Of a DNA stretch of 13,332 bases, positions 5,622 through 13,332 are shown piece after piece. How positions within the stretch are numbered: the stretch's first letter is position 1; each line of letters starts with the position of its first letter. This DNA is from Acidobacteriota bacterium. GTDB lineage: Bacteria; Acidobacteriota; Blastocatellia; Pyrinomonadales; Pyrinomonadaceae. A program made the position numbers and the translations under genes. Under the pieces are notes generated by a model that saw nothing but the letters and a program-made list of their open reading frames with translations, searched no databases and had not been told where the DNA came from. The DNA is taken from the NCBI GenBank assembly GCA_013140875.1, contig JABFSB010000366.1:1-13332 (forward strand). Direction: 5' to 3'.

Positions 5622-7173
5622 TTAGTGGTTTGGGCTGAACCTCTGGAGGTTGTGAGCGAGTGCGATGAGGCCGAACTCGGTGGTTGTTTTATCGATTCCT
5701 CTAAGACTGAACCGTCTGAACCCTTTGTTCTGTTTCAAGTTTCCGAATACCACTTCGACCTGCCATCTTTGTTTTCGCTTCTCGATCCCTACGTCGCTGT
5801 TCAGCAGTTCTCTGACTCGTTGTTTGAGGCGGAGGAGGTTGGGCGATCTCTCGATGATGCGGTCGCCGCGAGCTTTATGGCACGGGCCACGCATGGGACA
5901 GCCGGTGCAGTTCCGGGCCTTGTATCGACGGTGTGTTTGCAGATAGCCGGTCTTTGTTCGGCTCGTCTTTTGACCGATGTATCTCATCGGCTGACCCATC
6001 GGGCAGGTGTAAGTGTCGGCCTGCTCGTTATATTGGAGTTTGTCCGCGTGGAACGGGTTTGACGGCTTGTGATTCTTTCGGTCCTTGTTCTTTTCCTCGG
6101 TTCGTTCTTTATCGAAGTAGGCGTACTTCACATAGGGCGTGATCCCTTTTTCTTCGAGATACGACAAGTTCTCTTCGCTGCCGTATCCGGCGTCCGCTGT
6201 CAGGCTCTCGGGCGGCTGGCCATACGATGCGGTGAAGTCGTCGATGTGGCCTTTCATCAAAGTGGTATCGGTCGTCGTCTGTCCAAGTGTGTAATCGACC
6301 TATGTACTGCTTCTCCGTAGAGGCCTGAACGTTGTAGCCAGGCTTCAACTGGCCATTGAGCATATGGTCTTCCTTCATCCTCATGAAGGTCGCGTCCGGG
6401 TCGGTTTTTGAAAGACTGTTGCGGCCCGCCATCTGCTTTTCCCGTTTCTCATATTCCTTCAGCTTCTCCGGCCAGTTCTTCTGTGCGTAAGTCAGCTTTT
6501 GACGTACTTTCGGGTCGACCTCTTTCCCATTGAGTGCCTCGTTTATCTCATCTATCGTCTCGCGAACCGCTTCGGCGTCTATCGATGCAAACTCCGGTGT
6601 ATTCGGCCGCTGCTCCTCATCCTGGTAGACCTCTTCACATATTTCCAAAGCTCCAGCAGCTGCCCTATCATCCGCTCCCGGCTCGTCTTTATCGCTTTTT
6701 CCCCACACGAACGTGTACCGGTTCGCATTCGCCTCTATCTTCGTCCCGTCCAGCACGATCTCTTTCAGCGTGATCGCTCCCTGTTCGCTCAATAACACCA
6801 CCACCTGATTGAAGATCTTCTTCAGATGCTCGCCCAGACGCTTCCCGCGAAAGTCGTTGATCGTGTTGTGGTCCGGCTTCGCCCCGCCAGAGAGCCACAT
6901 AAAGTGCACATTCTCTTTCAACGCCTCTTCGATCTTCCGCGACGAGTACATGTTGCGAAGATACGCGTACACCAACACCTTTAAGAGCATCCGCGGATGA
7001 TAGCTCGATGTCCCTCCGCCCTTGTATGTCCTCTCCAATTCGCGAATGTCGATCCGCTCCAGCACCTCGTTCACCACCCGCACCGGGTGATTCTCAGGCA
7101 CCAGATCCTCATAGCTCGGCGGCAGCAACATCGGCTGATTCTGATCGTATCTCTTGAACACAACCTTCTTCAT
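5622..7173 (-). pseudogene. IS1182-family DDE transposase, split by one-base insertion
   Basis: The N-terminal part (7173 down to about 6301) begins MKKVVFKRYDQNQPMLLPPS and carries the IS1182 hallmarks: LRNMYSSRKIEEALKENVHF, DHNTINDFRGKRL, and the first catalytic aspartate in IVLDGTKIEANANRYTFVWG. The C-terminal part continues in another frame to the TAA at 5624-5622, with the second aspartate in LTADAGYGSEEN, a cysteine-containing CTGCPMRGPC segment, and the third acidic residue in RWQVEVVFGNLKQNKGFRRF. Protein continuity breaks at QYI|VDYTLGQTT; removing one C of the CC at 6299-6300 (G on the coding strand) restores one frame of 516 residues, a normal length for the family. Without that base the first frame ends at 6109. 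No slippery heptamer or stimulatory structure is evident, so inactivation is likelier than programmed frameshifting. Confidence 0.8.
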
Positions 7174-7209
7174 TCACATATCTTAAAGCCACTCCCCCCA
7201 TTCTGCGCC

Positions 7210-7240
7210 AAAAAAGAGGCTGCCTTTTCAGGGCAGCCTC
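7210..7240 (-). terminator. Intrinsic terminator downstream of the TonB-dependent receptor
   Basis: On the minus strand GAGGCTGCC (7240-7232) pairs with GGCAGCCTC (7224-7216) around CTGAAAA, followed by six T (plus-strand A-run 7210-7215). It starts 32 bases after the receptor stop codon (7275-7273), where a terminator is expected. Its sequence resembles the hairpin at the other end of the IS, and it could be part of the IS tip. The 10-base palindrome CCTCGCGAGG (7237-7246) overlaps its outer arm. Confidence 0.75.
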
Positions 7241-7272
7241 GCGAGGTCATTGATGACTTAGGCTACAAGAGA

Positions 7273-10200
7273 TCAGAAGCTGAACTTCGCTCCCAGGCGG
7301 AAGGCCGACGGGTATTGGAATACGAGGCCGGTTCCGTAGAACGGATTGCTCACCGGCGGGATGCCGGCGACGCCGCTGTTTATCTGGAAGGTCTGGTCGA
7401 GCACGACGGCACGCTGAGTGTTCGTCACGTTGAACCAGTCCGCCGTGAAACGGAGCTGCTTGCTTTCGGAAAACTTGATCGGATAATAAACACCCAGATC
7501 GAGATTATAGGTCGTCGGTGTCCGCGACTTGCCGACGGCGCTCGAAACGCCGAAAGAGTTTGCCCCGAGGTCCGGAATAATTGCGGTTCCGCGCGGAACG
7601 CCGAAACCTTCGTTATTGCCATACACAGGATGCGGCACCAATTGGCTGAACGGAATGCCCGATTGGACGTAGAAGTTGCCGGACACGACCAGCTTCCACG
7701 GCGTTTCGTACGAACCGTTGAACTTGACCTGATGCGGACGGTCGTTCGGAAGGCGTCCGTATGCATTGCCGAGCAGGCTGACCAAATCGAACAGCGAAGT
7801 GATGTTCGGATCGCCTTGTCCGTTGTCGTTGCGGAACAGGCCCTCGTAATTACCGGTCAGGCTTGAGTAGACATACGAGCTGTTGAACGCGAAATTATTT
7901 GCAAACCTCTTGTTCAGCGTGAACTCGAGTGCACGGTAATAGCGGCGTGCACGGCCGAAACATCCGATGTTCGGATCGTTGCAAGCCAGGAACTCCGTGT
8001 TGCCCAGCGGCCCGCCCGGACCCGGATGAAGCGGTTCGCCCGGATTGAACAGGAAGTAGTGATCGCCGTCGTCGAACGAACCATCCTCGATCACCGAACC
8101 CTGCGCACGGTAAATGCCGCGCACGCCAAAGGTAAGGTTCGGCCGAAGCTCGTGTTCGAAGCCCGCGGTCATTTCGTTTACCGTCTGCGGTTTCAAACCT
8201 GTGTCGATCGGCGTCGGGTCGGCGCCAAGATTACGTGTGCCGAAACCTGTCGAGATCGTGGCGTTCGATGGTGCGTTCACGCGCGAGACGTTGAACTGCT
8301 TGTCCGTCTGGCTGTCCACACTGCCTGCACGAACGTTGACGTCAAGCGGGATCGGCGTTTCGACGAACCTTGCATAGTTCGCGAAGACTTTCGTTTTGCC
8401 CTTCTTGAACGGATCCCATGAAAATCCAACGCGCGGCTGCAGGTTGTCACCGTAATTGTTGAATTTCAGATAGGTGATGCCGCCGTTTCCGCGGGCCTGT
8501 TGAAAATCGAATCTCACGCCGAGATTGATCTGCAGATTGGATAACGCTCTCCAATCGTGTTGGAAATAAGCGCTTTCGACATCCGTTTCCGTCTGTGCAT
8601 CGAGCGTGAAGTCGCGAACACGCGTCGTCGTTCGAACGAGGAACGGGTTGTTCAACGCTTCGGCTTCGGTGATCGGTGCGATCGTAATACCGGTGATGCC
8701 GGCGGGAAGATTCGCTCCCAAGCCACTGAGAATTCCGGCACCGATGCTGGCGCCGCTGGCAGCCTGCGTGACCGGACATACGATCTGTGTTCCGCGCGTC
8801 GTGCAAACGGTCCAGTTGTTGGTCACGCGGAAGCCGTTGACCGAACGATTATCCAGATCGGTACCGTTGTTCGGTGCAACATTAAGCGGGTTCGCATAGA
8901 CGTTGCTCGGACCGGTCGAGGTTTGGAAAATGTTGTACGAATTCCGGTAGAACTCGAATCCGTATTTGAAGGTGTGGTTCGAGAAAATATTCTGGAACCG
9001 TGCCGAAGCTTCCCAGCGGTCGCGGGTCTGGTCCTGATAAAGACCGAAACCATCGCTCACGAAGTTCCGCTGAAGCGAGCCGCCGGGCGAGTAAACATAA
9101 TCGATAAAGCCGGTGTTAGTACCGGGCGTGACCGCGGTCGTGGGCGTGTTGCCGGCGGCAGAGTTGGTCTGCGTTATCGGAGCAACGGTGCCGTTCGCTC
9201 GCAGGATCGCAAACGTGTCAGTGATCAACGCAATGTCGGACACTGAAGAATCCGGGATCACATTGTTACGCTGCTTATGTATGCCGAACGCGAATTCGCC
9301 GATCCAGTTTTGTCGGATGTTCGAATTCAAACGAGCCGCATAATTGGTGCCGCCGGTCTCGCGTACGCCCGCAAAACTTGCGAGCTTTGCTCCAAAGCCG
9401 GAGTCGGCCGTGTTCTGACCGGAGAAAAGGTGGCCTTCCTCTTTTGTAAAATCGCCGAAGGTTGAGAATGTGAGGGTGTTCTTGTCGTTAATGAACCAGC
9501 TCAGCTTACCCGAATAGAACGGTGTCTGAACCTTCCCCTTTACTTCCTGACGGAAGGTCTGGGTAAGGTAGTTGTTGGTTCGGTATTGCGGATTGAACGC
9601 CGCAAAGAACGTCAAACGGTTTTTGATGATCGGTCCGCCGATCGTCGCACCGGCATCGACTTCCGAGAAGCCGTTAGGTGCAAGGTCGGTAAACGGAAAG
9701 TGTTTTGTTTCGCGGACGAACTTGCTCGGGTTTCCGTAAGCGAAAACCTCGCCGTGAAATTCGTTTCCACCCGATTTGGTGATGACGTTGAAAACGCCGC
9801 CGGTCGATAATCCCTGATCGGCACCGAATGCACCGGTTTTGATCTCGACCTCCTGGATGAACTCGAACGGAAGATTGGCTCCGCCACCGCCGAATGCGGG
9901 ATCGGTCGTGTTGACGCCGTCGAGAATATAGTTATTTTCGGGTCCCGAAGAACCTGCGACGGACGGATCGCGGTCGCGGCCCGAAGCATCGCGAAGACCC
10001 GATCGAGCGACGGTCGGTGCGATCGTGTAAAGACTCTGTACTGTTCTCGCCGTCGGGATATTAGAGAAAAATTCGGTCGAGATATTCGATCCCGTGGTGT
10101 TTGTGCTCTGGTCGATCTCCGGTGTCGATGCCACGACATCGACCGTGCCGGAAACTCCCTTTGCCAACAAACTGATGTTGACCGAAGTCGATTTAGAGAG

Positions 10201-10509
10201 ATTGACCTCTACGTTCGATTGCTCGAACATATCGAATCCGCCGGTGGCGTCGACCTTGACCGTGTATCTTCCGGGCGGCACCTGCAGAAATCGGTAGCTG
10301 CCATTTGCGTCCGCCGTCGCGGTTTGCGGACGTACGAGCCCCGGGCCGCTTAGGACCACCGTGGCACTGGGAACAACAGCCCCGTTCGAATCCGTGACAA
10401 CGCCCTCGACCGATCCGGTCGTAGATGTTTGCGCCATTACGGCTCCGGGCATTATTGCCAGGCCCACCAAAAAGAAAGCGGCCATTAAAATGTTAACGGC
10501 TTTGCTCAT
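7273..10509 (-). CDS. TonB-dependent receptor with CarboxypepD_reg-like domain (Oar-like)
   Basis: The protein has 1078 aa. Residues 1-26 are a signal peptide (KAVNILMAAFFLVGLAIMPG then AVMA|Q). Residues ~30-113 form a carboxypeptidase-regulatory-like/SpaA-type fold (GSVEGVVTDSNGAVVPSATV, PPGRYTVKVDA). Residues ~125-250 are the TonB plug (NIPTARTVQSLYTIAPTVAR, NNYILDGVNTTDPAFGGGG, FNVITKSGGNEFHGEVFAYG). The rest is the outer-membrane beta-barrel, ending in FRLGAKFSF with the C-terminal aromatic residue needed for barrel insertion. Cysteine pairs in presumed surface loops (VCTTRGTQIVC; ACNDPNIGCF) could form disulfides. Such receptors import large substrates such as oligosaccharides or peptides using TonB energy; the substrate here is unknown. 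Start: AAAGGAG lies about 9 bases before the ATG at 10509-10507. It is divergent from the regulator at 11025 and may be controlled by it. Confidence 0.92.
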   Translation of the reverse strand: MSKAVNILMAAFFLVGLAIMPGAVMAQTSTTGSVEGVVTDSNGAVVPSATVVLSGPGLVRPQTATADANGSYRFLQVPPGRYTVKVDATGGFDMFEQSNVEVNLSKSTSVNISLLAKGVSGTVDVVASTPEIDQSTNTTGSNISTEFFSNIPTARTVQSLYTIAPTVARSGLRDASGRDRDPSVAGSSGPENNYILDGVNTTDPAFGGGGANLPFEFIQEVEIKTGAFGADQGLSTGGVFNVITKSGGNEFHGEVFAYGNPSKFVRETKHFPFTDLAPNGFSEVDAGATIGGPIIKNRLTFFAAFNPQYRTNNYLTQTFRQEVKGKVQTPFYSGKLSWFINDKNTLTFSTFGDFTKEEGHLFSGQNTADSGFGAKLASFAGVRETGGTNYAARLNSNIRQNWIGEFAFGIHKQRNNVIPDSSVSDIALITDTFAILRANGTVAPITQTNSAAGNTPTTAVTPGTNTGFIDYVYSPGGSLQRNFVSDGFGLYQDQTRDRWEASARFQNIFSNHTFKYGFEFYRNSYNIFQTSTGPSNVYANPLNVAPNNGTDLDNRSVNGFRVTNNWTVCTTRGTQIVCPVTQAASGASIGAGILSGLGANLPAGITGITIAPITEAEALNNPFLVRTTTRVRDFTLDAQTETDVESAYFQHDWRALSNLQINLGVRFDFQQARGNGGITYLKFNNYGDNLQPRVGFSWDPFKKGKTKVFANYARFVETPIPLDVNVRAGSVDSQTDKQFNVSRVNAPSNATISTGFGTRNLGADPTPIDTGLKPQTVNEMTAGFEHELRPNLTFGVRGIYRAQGSVIEDGSFDDGDHYFLFNPGEPLHPGPGGPLGNTEFLACNDPNIGCFGRARRYYRALEFTLNKRFANNFAFNSSYVYSSLTGNYEGLFRNDNGQGDPNITSLFDLVSLLGNAYGRLPNDRPHQVKFNGSYETPWKLVVSGNFYVQSGIPFSQLVPHPVYGNNEGFGVPRGTAIIPDLGANSFGVSSAVGKSRTPTTYNLDLGVYYPIKFSESKQLRFTADWFNVTNTQRAVVLDQTFQINSGVAGIPPVSNPFYGTGLVFQYPSAFRLGAKFSF

Positions 10510-11024
10510 AATTAATTACTCCTTTCAAAAAATTGGAAATCAGTTTCGTTAAGCCCGAACGGGGCTTTCCATACTGACTAGGCAACCAGTATTCCGGCGT
10601 GCCTAAAGAAGTACCGTTTCGGCTCGTCGTTGCCGGAAAAGCGTGGGTAGGTTGTATGACGGGAAGAGATTTAAATATGGACGAATGGCAGTAAAAACAT
10701 AGGCGGCGGATACGCACATGTCGTGGAGGCGAAGTGTGAATCGGCAATAGCGACGAGTTAAATGAAGCGGCGGAAGTTTCGAAATAAATTCGATTAGCGG
10801 TAGTTTTGGATCACTCCGAATCTTATCGAAAATCATGTAATCATATTTTTATTTATCATCCAGATTCGCGTCTGCCCGCGGGCCTATCGGCAAGCACGAC
10901 GATCCGGCATCTTAATTTCGTCGCAATGCATCTAAAGCCACCTCGTGCACATCTTATTTGCAACCGGCGGGCTGTCTGCGTCGTACCTCTTTTTAAGCAG
11001 AAAAAAATCTCTTGTGATTTACCG
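10510..11024. promoter_or_regulatory. Divergent intergenic region between receptor and regulator
   Basis: About 515 bases without a convincing gene. For the minus-strand receptor gene it holds the RBS (GAAAGGAG, rc of 10518-10525), a leader hairpin AAGCCC-GAACG-GGGCTT (10551-10567), and two interleaved inverted repeats, TACTG/CAGTA (10572-10576/10587-10591) and TAGGCA/TGCCTA (10579-10584/10600-10605). Nearer the regulator is the perfect 10-base palindrome GCCCGCGGGC (10874-10883). I could not choose a convincing -35/-10 pair for either gene. The regulator frame is open back to 10806, but the residues before 11025 do not look like protein, so I treat that part as leader. Confidence 0.45.
10532..10541 (-). 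promoter_or_regulatory. GATTTCCAAT motif upstream of the receptor start
   Basis: On the minus strand GATTTCCAAT lies 22 bases before the receptor ATG. The same 10-mer occurs at 12808-12817 before the second receptor gene, as part of a direct repeat. Shared position upstream of two receptors beside one regulator makes it a candidate binding site; chance cannot be excluded. Confidence 0.25.
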
Positions 11025-12788
11025 ATGAGTAGTACCGGAAGTACCAATAACTCTACATTCGAGTTTGAAGACTATGTGCTCAGGCCGTCCGAAAGGCTTT
11101 TGCTGCGCAATGGTATACCGGTCCCGCTTAAGGCGAAGGTTTTTGAGACGCTGCTGAGTCTTGTCCAAAACCACGGACGGATTTTAAGCAAAGAAGACCT
11201 GATGAAACTTATCTGGTCCGATCGTTATGTCGAGGAAAATAATCTTTCGCAATATATCTTTATTCTTAGAAGAATCCTCGGAGAAAATCCGCAGGACCAC
11301 AGATTCATTGTTACGATCCCCGGACACGGCTATCGTTTTGTGGCGAAGGTGAATGAGATCCCCGAATCCTCCAACGGCCACCTGCATCACTCGGCGTTGC
11401 CCGATGAAAAAACGAAGATCAGGTCTATCGCTATCCTGCCCCCGGCATTCCTGGACCCCGAACAACAAGAGGAATTTCTCGGTCTCGCCCTCGCCGATAC
11501 GCTGATCACGCAGCTCAGCACGAACAAGAGCATTTCCGTTCGTTCGACGGCTGCCGTCCATAGATATACCGGATCGGGCAAGGACCCGATCGTTATCGGG
11601 CAGGAGATAAAGGTCGATGCGGTTATGAGCGGAACTATTTATAAGGTCCGCGACCGAATGGCTGTCAATCTTCAGTTAACCAGCGTTGCGTCACAGGAAA
11701 CGCTCTGGGCGAATCGTTTTGAGGTGAGCGCCGCGGACTTTCTGGAATTGCAGGGCGAGATTGCAACCGAAGTTGCCAACGCGCTGGCTATCGAACTCGA
11801 AAAGCCCGAGACATCCCCGGGCATGCGAATGCCAAAGAGCCAGGAGATTTATCAGAAATACTTAAAGGCCCGTTTTCTCTGGGAACGGCGAACCGAAGCG
11901 AGTTTACTCGAAGGACTCGAATGCGTGCGGGAGATAGTCGAGACGGAGCCTGATTTTCCGCTTGCCTATATCGGTGTCGCCGACAGCTACTTGCTCCTCG
12001 GTGAATATCTTTATCTCTCGCCGGAGCAATCTTTTCCGTTCGCAAGAGAAGCGGCCGAGCGTTCACTGGAGCTCGACCCGCGGATTGCCGAAGGCCATGC
12101 CTCGATGGCGGAGTATTTTCACTATTACGAAAAAGATTGGGCGAAGGCCGAAGAATGTTATCAGAAGGCGAATCGTTTGAACCCGAACTATGCATCGGCC
12201 CGGCACTGGTACGCGTGGTCCCTGATGTGTTTCGGCCGATTCGACGAGGCACGCGAGCAGATCGAGTTGGCCCAGGCGATCGATCCGAGTTCGATGGTGC
12301 TGAGCACAAGCCGCGGCCTGCCTTTTTATTTTAAAAGAGAATACTCGCGGGCGATAAGTCAGTTCGAACTCGTGCTAGGGATCCAGCCCCAGTTGACCTA
12401 CGCAAGATACTATCTTGGCTCGGCGCTTGTTCATGCGGGCGATCCATATTCGGCAATTCGCGAATTTGAAATGCTGGTTGAAGAAGAACCCCTTCAGCAG
12501 GCCATAGCTCTTCTTGGATTTAGCTATGCCGAAGCGGGAAGATTCGACTCGGCCCAGGGTTGTCTCCGCAAACTCGACGAGATGGAACTATCGAGATACA
12601 TCTCACCTTATGTCCGGGCAATAGTTCACTGCGGCCTCGGCGAGATCGATCAGGCACTCGCGATGCTGGAGCAGGCTTATTTCGAAAAAGCCCCGTGGCT
12701 GGTTTGGCTTCGGATCGATCCTTTCCTGACGCGACTGTACGGCGAGCCGCGATTTGAGGCCTTGTTGGACAAATTGCACCTTCGCTGA
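11025..12788 (+). CDS. OmpR-type winged-helix regulator with TolB-like domain and TPRs
   Basis: With the start at 11025 the protein has 587 aa. Residues ~10-109 are a Trans_reg_C winged helix (YVLRPSERLLLRNGIPVPLK, GRILSKEDLMKLIWSDRYVE, IVTIPGHGYRFVAKV). Residues ~130-260 are a TolB/FlgO-like alpha-beta domain found in CadC-related one-component regulators (KIRSIAILPPAFLDPEQQEE, DAVMSGTIYKVRDRMAVNLQ, ETLWANRFEV). Residues ~275-587 are a TPR array (RSLELDPRIAEGHASMAEYF, KAEECYQKANRLNPNYASAR, FDEAREQIELAQAIDPSSMV). Unlike CadC, no membrane segment lies between the DNA-binding and sensory parts, so it should be cytosolic and sense a protein or metabolite partner. The ATG at 11025 is preferred because the fold begins just after it and the upstream residues are not protein-like; no clear RBS supports either choice. 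It lies between two receptor genes, which it may regulate. Confidence 0.85.
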   Translation: MSSTGSTNNSTFEFEDYVLRPSERLLLRNGIPVPLKAKVFETLLSLVQNHGRILSKEDLMKLIWSDRYVEENNLSQYIFILRRILGENPQDHRFIVTIPGHGYRFVAKVNEIPESSNGHLHHSALPDEKTKIRSIAILPPAFLDPEQQEEFLGLALADTLITQLSTNKSISVRSTAAVHRYTGSGKDPIVIGQEIKVDAVMSGTIYKVRDRMAVNLQLTSVASQETLWANRFEVSAADFLELQGEIATEVANALAIELEKPETSPGMRMPKSQEIYQKYLKARFLWERRTEASLLEGLECVREIVETEPDFPLAYIGVADSYLLLGEYLYLSPEQSFPFAREAAERSLELDPRIAEGHASMAEYFHYYEKDWAKAEECYQKANRLNPNYASARHWYAWSLMCFGRFDEAREQIELAQAIDPSSMVLSTSRGLPFYFKREYSRAISQFELVLGIQPQLTYARYYLGSALVHAGDPYSAIREFEMLVEEEPLQQAIALLGFSYAEAGRFDSAQGCLRKLDEMELSRYISPYVRAIVHCGLGEIDQALAMLEQAYFEKAPWLVWLRIDPFLTRLYGEPRFEALLDKLHLR

Positions 12789-12810
12789 TGCGACGTTCAC
12801 TTAATAAGAT

Positions 12811-12843
12811 TTCCAATACATTTTATCAATTCCAATAACATTT
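12811..12843 (+). repeat. Direct repeats TTCCAATA(A)CATTT, candidate operator
   Basis: TTCCAATACATTT (12811-12823) and TTCCAATAACATTT (12830-12843) are nearly identical and 19 bases apart, about two helical turns. OmpR-type winged helices bind tandem direct repeats head to tail, and such a regulator ends just upstream (12788) while a receptor gene begins at 13026. The repeats lie about 95 bases before the proposed -10. Confidence 0.4.
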
Positions 12844-12936
12844 GTTGGTCGGCGTACCGCTGAGATGTTCGCGGGACTTGCGCCGTCGACCCGGCAAAGC
12901 CTTATATTTACTGGCCTTCCACTCAAAGTTAATTCT

Positions 12937-12942
12937 TATAAT
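12937..12942 (+). promoter_or_regulatory. Possible -10 element of the second receptor gene
   Basis: A perfect TATAAT lies 84 bases before the receptor ATG, but no good -35 is found 16-18 bases upstream (GCCTTC at 12914-12919). If real it may need an activator, which fits the direct repeats further upstream. Confidence 0.35.
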
Positions 12943-13025
12943 CCTTTGGCATAAAGGTTGAAAAAAATCGCGGTAACTCTGGCGTTTCCTTCTCTTGCGC
13001 TTGAGCAAAACCAAAAGGAGTTACT

Positions 13026-13332
13026 ATGCGAAAAATTGTTTCAACCACGCTTATGCTTATGGTCTTTGCATTGGCGGCGATCGCGCAGACGACGACAGGA
13101 AGGCTGACCGGAACCGTTTCCGGGCCCGACGGCCTGTTGCCGAATGCGACGGTCGTTGCCCGCGATAACAAGACCGGGAAAGAGCTGACCGTCAATACGA
13201 AGGAGGACGGGGCATTTCTTTTTTCACAACTGGAGTTCGGAGCTTATACGGTGACGATCACGTCCGCTGGCTTCAAGACATTTATAGCGAACGACGTAAA
13301 GATCGACGTCGGCCGCGACTATACGCTCAATC
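13026..13332 (+). CDS. TonB-dependent receptor with CarboxypepD_reg-like domain, N-terminal part
   Basis: The frame starts at ATG 13026 and runs off the window end (about 102 residues). AAAAGGAG (13013-13020) lies 5 bases before the ATG, a strong ribosome binding site that fixes the start. Residues 1-20 are a signal peptide (MRKIVSTTLMLMVFALAAIA, cleaved before QTTTG). Residues ~22-102 are a carboxypeptidase-regulatory-like domain (RLTGTVSGPDGLLPNATVVA, TKEDGAFLFSQLEFGAYTVT, AGFKTFIANDVKIDVG). This is the same N-terminal layout as the receptor on the opposite strand, so a plug and barrel are expected beyond the window, though some family members lack them. It is codirectional with the regulator, 237 bases downstream of it, with its own probable promoter. 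Confidence 0.8.
   Translation, partial: MRKIVSTTLMLMVFALAAIAQTTTGRLTGTVSGPDGLLPNATVVARDNKTGKELTVNTKEDGAFLFSQLEFGAYTVTITSAGFKTFIANDVKIDVGRDYTLN

Larger units (their letters stand above)
5555..7240 (-). mobile_element. IS1182-family insertion sequence (ends approximate)
   Basis: The element contains one transposase gene, frameshifted, on the minus strand (5622-7173). Its ends are not proven. Suggestive outer limits are the two hairpins lying symmetrically ~60 bases outside the gene: GAGGCCGTCTGGAAA at 5556-5570, and on the minus strand GAGGCTGCCCTGAAAA from 7240 inward, agreeing at 11 of the first 15 bases and so possibly imperfect terminal inverted repeats. I could not find a matching target-site duplication. 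Alternatively the hairpins are host terminators of the two convergent neighbours, hipA and the receptor gene, and the element ends lie just inside them. Confidence 0.6.

Noticed and set aside
5625..6142. Plus-strand frames antisense to the transposase (145, 93 and 69 aa)
   Set aside because: The minus strand has clear IS1182 transposase motifs here; these are shadows.
6109..6310. Programmed ribosomal frameshifting in the transposase
   Set aside because: No slippery heptamer or downstream pseudoknot is evident at the junction, and IS1182 transposases are normally one frame.
6997..7866. 289-aa plus-strand open frame
   Set aside because: It spans the IS end and runs antisense through the receptor 3' end; the low-complexity Arg/Glu/His-rich translation is a codon shadow.
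8557..9246. 229-aa plus-strand frame antisense to the receptor
   Set aside because: The receptor frame is clearly coding with recognisable plug and barrel sequence; the antisense product is Arg-rich and unlike any family.
10806..11024. N-terminal 73-residue extension of the winged-helix regulator
   Set aside because: The residues are Arg/His/Cys-rich with no domain match, and the OmpR-type domain begins just after the ATG at 11025.

Overview
The window looks like the chromosome of an environmental Gram-negative bacterium, most likely an Acidobacteriota of the Blastocatellia/Pyrinomonadales type. This is inferred from gene content, not from a marker gene: large Oar/CarboxypepD_reg-type TonB-dependent receptors, a one-component regulator joining an OmpR-type winged helix to a TolB-like domain and TPRs, and another TPR protein with a C-terminal beta-sandwich. 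GC looks moderate, with a visibly more AT-rich stretch at about 2600-4000.

Layout. (1) 1-1524: the tail of one TPR protein and a complete membrane-anchored TPR/beta-sandwich protein, probably one operon. (2) 1525-2640: no intact gene. It holds remnants: a broken minus-strand reading frame with two in-frame stops, the C-terminal part of a small conserved protein, and a frameshifted GAF-domain fragment. (3) 2645-2689: the 3' half of a tRNA-Pro(GGG) gene on the minus strand, from anticodon loop to encoded CCA. This is the classic scar of tRNA-targeted integration, and its orientation puts the integrated DNA to the right. (4) 3150-5618: an AbiEi-type antitoxin without its AbiEii partner, then a hipB-hipA pair with a 4-nt ATGA overlap. 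The hipB promoter is nearly leaderless and carries operator-like repeats. (5) About 5555-7240: an IS1182-family element on the minus strand whose transposase is split by one extra base. It ends at the C-terminus of hipA, and terminator-like hairpins lie at both tips. (6) 7273-10509 (minus): a complete TonB-dependent receptor with its own RBS and terminator. (7) 11025-12788 (plus): the divergent winged-helix/TolB-like/TPR regulator. (8) 13026 to the end (plus): the start of a second TonB-dependent receptor behind a strong RBS.

How they fit together. The right half is a typical outer-membrane uptake locus: a soluble regulator sits between two receptors and probably controls one or both, with paired direct repeats before the second receptor as candidate sites. 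The middle is an accessory island of toxin-antitoxin or defence genes beside a tRNA scar and later hit by an IS. The most noteworthy points are the orphan AbiEi next to HipBA, the tRNA-Pro half-gene as island boundary, and the hipA 3' end, where coding sequence, terminator hairpin and IS tip overlap. All family assignments come from motif recognition by eye; no database search was possible.
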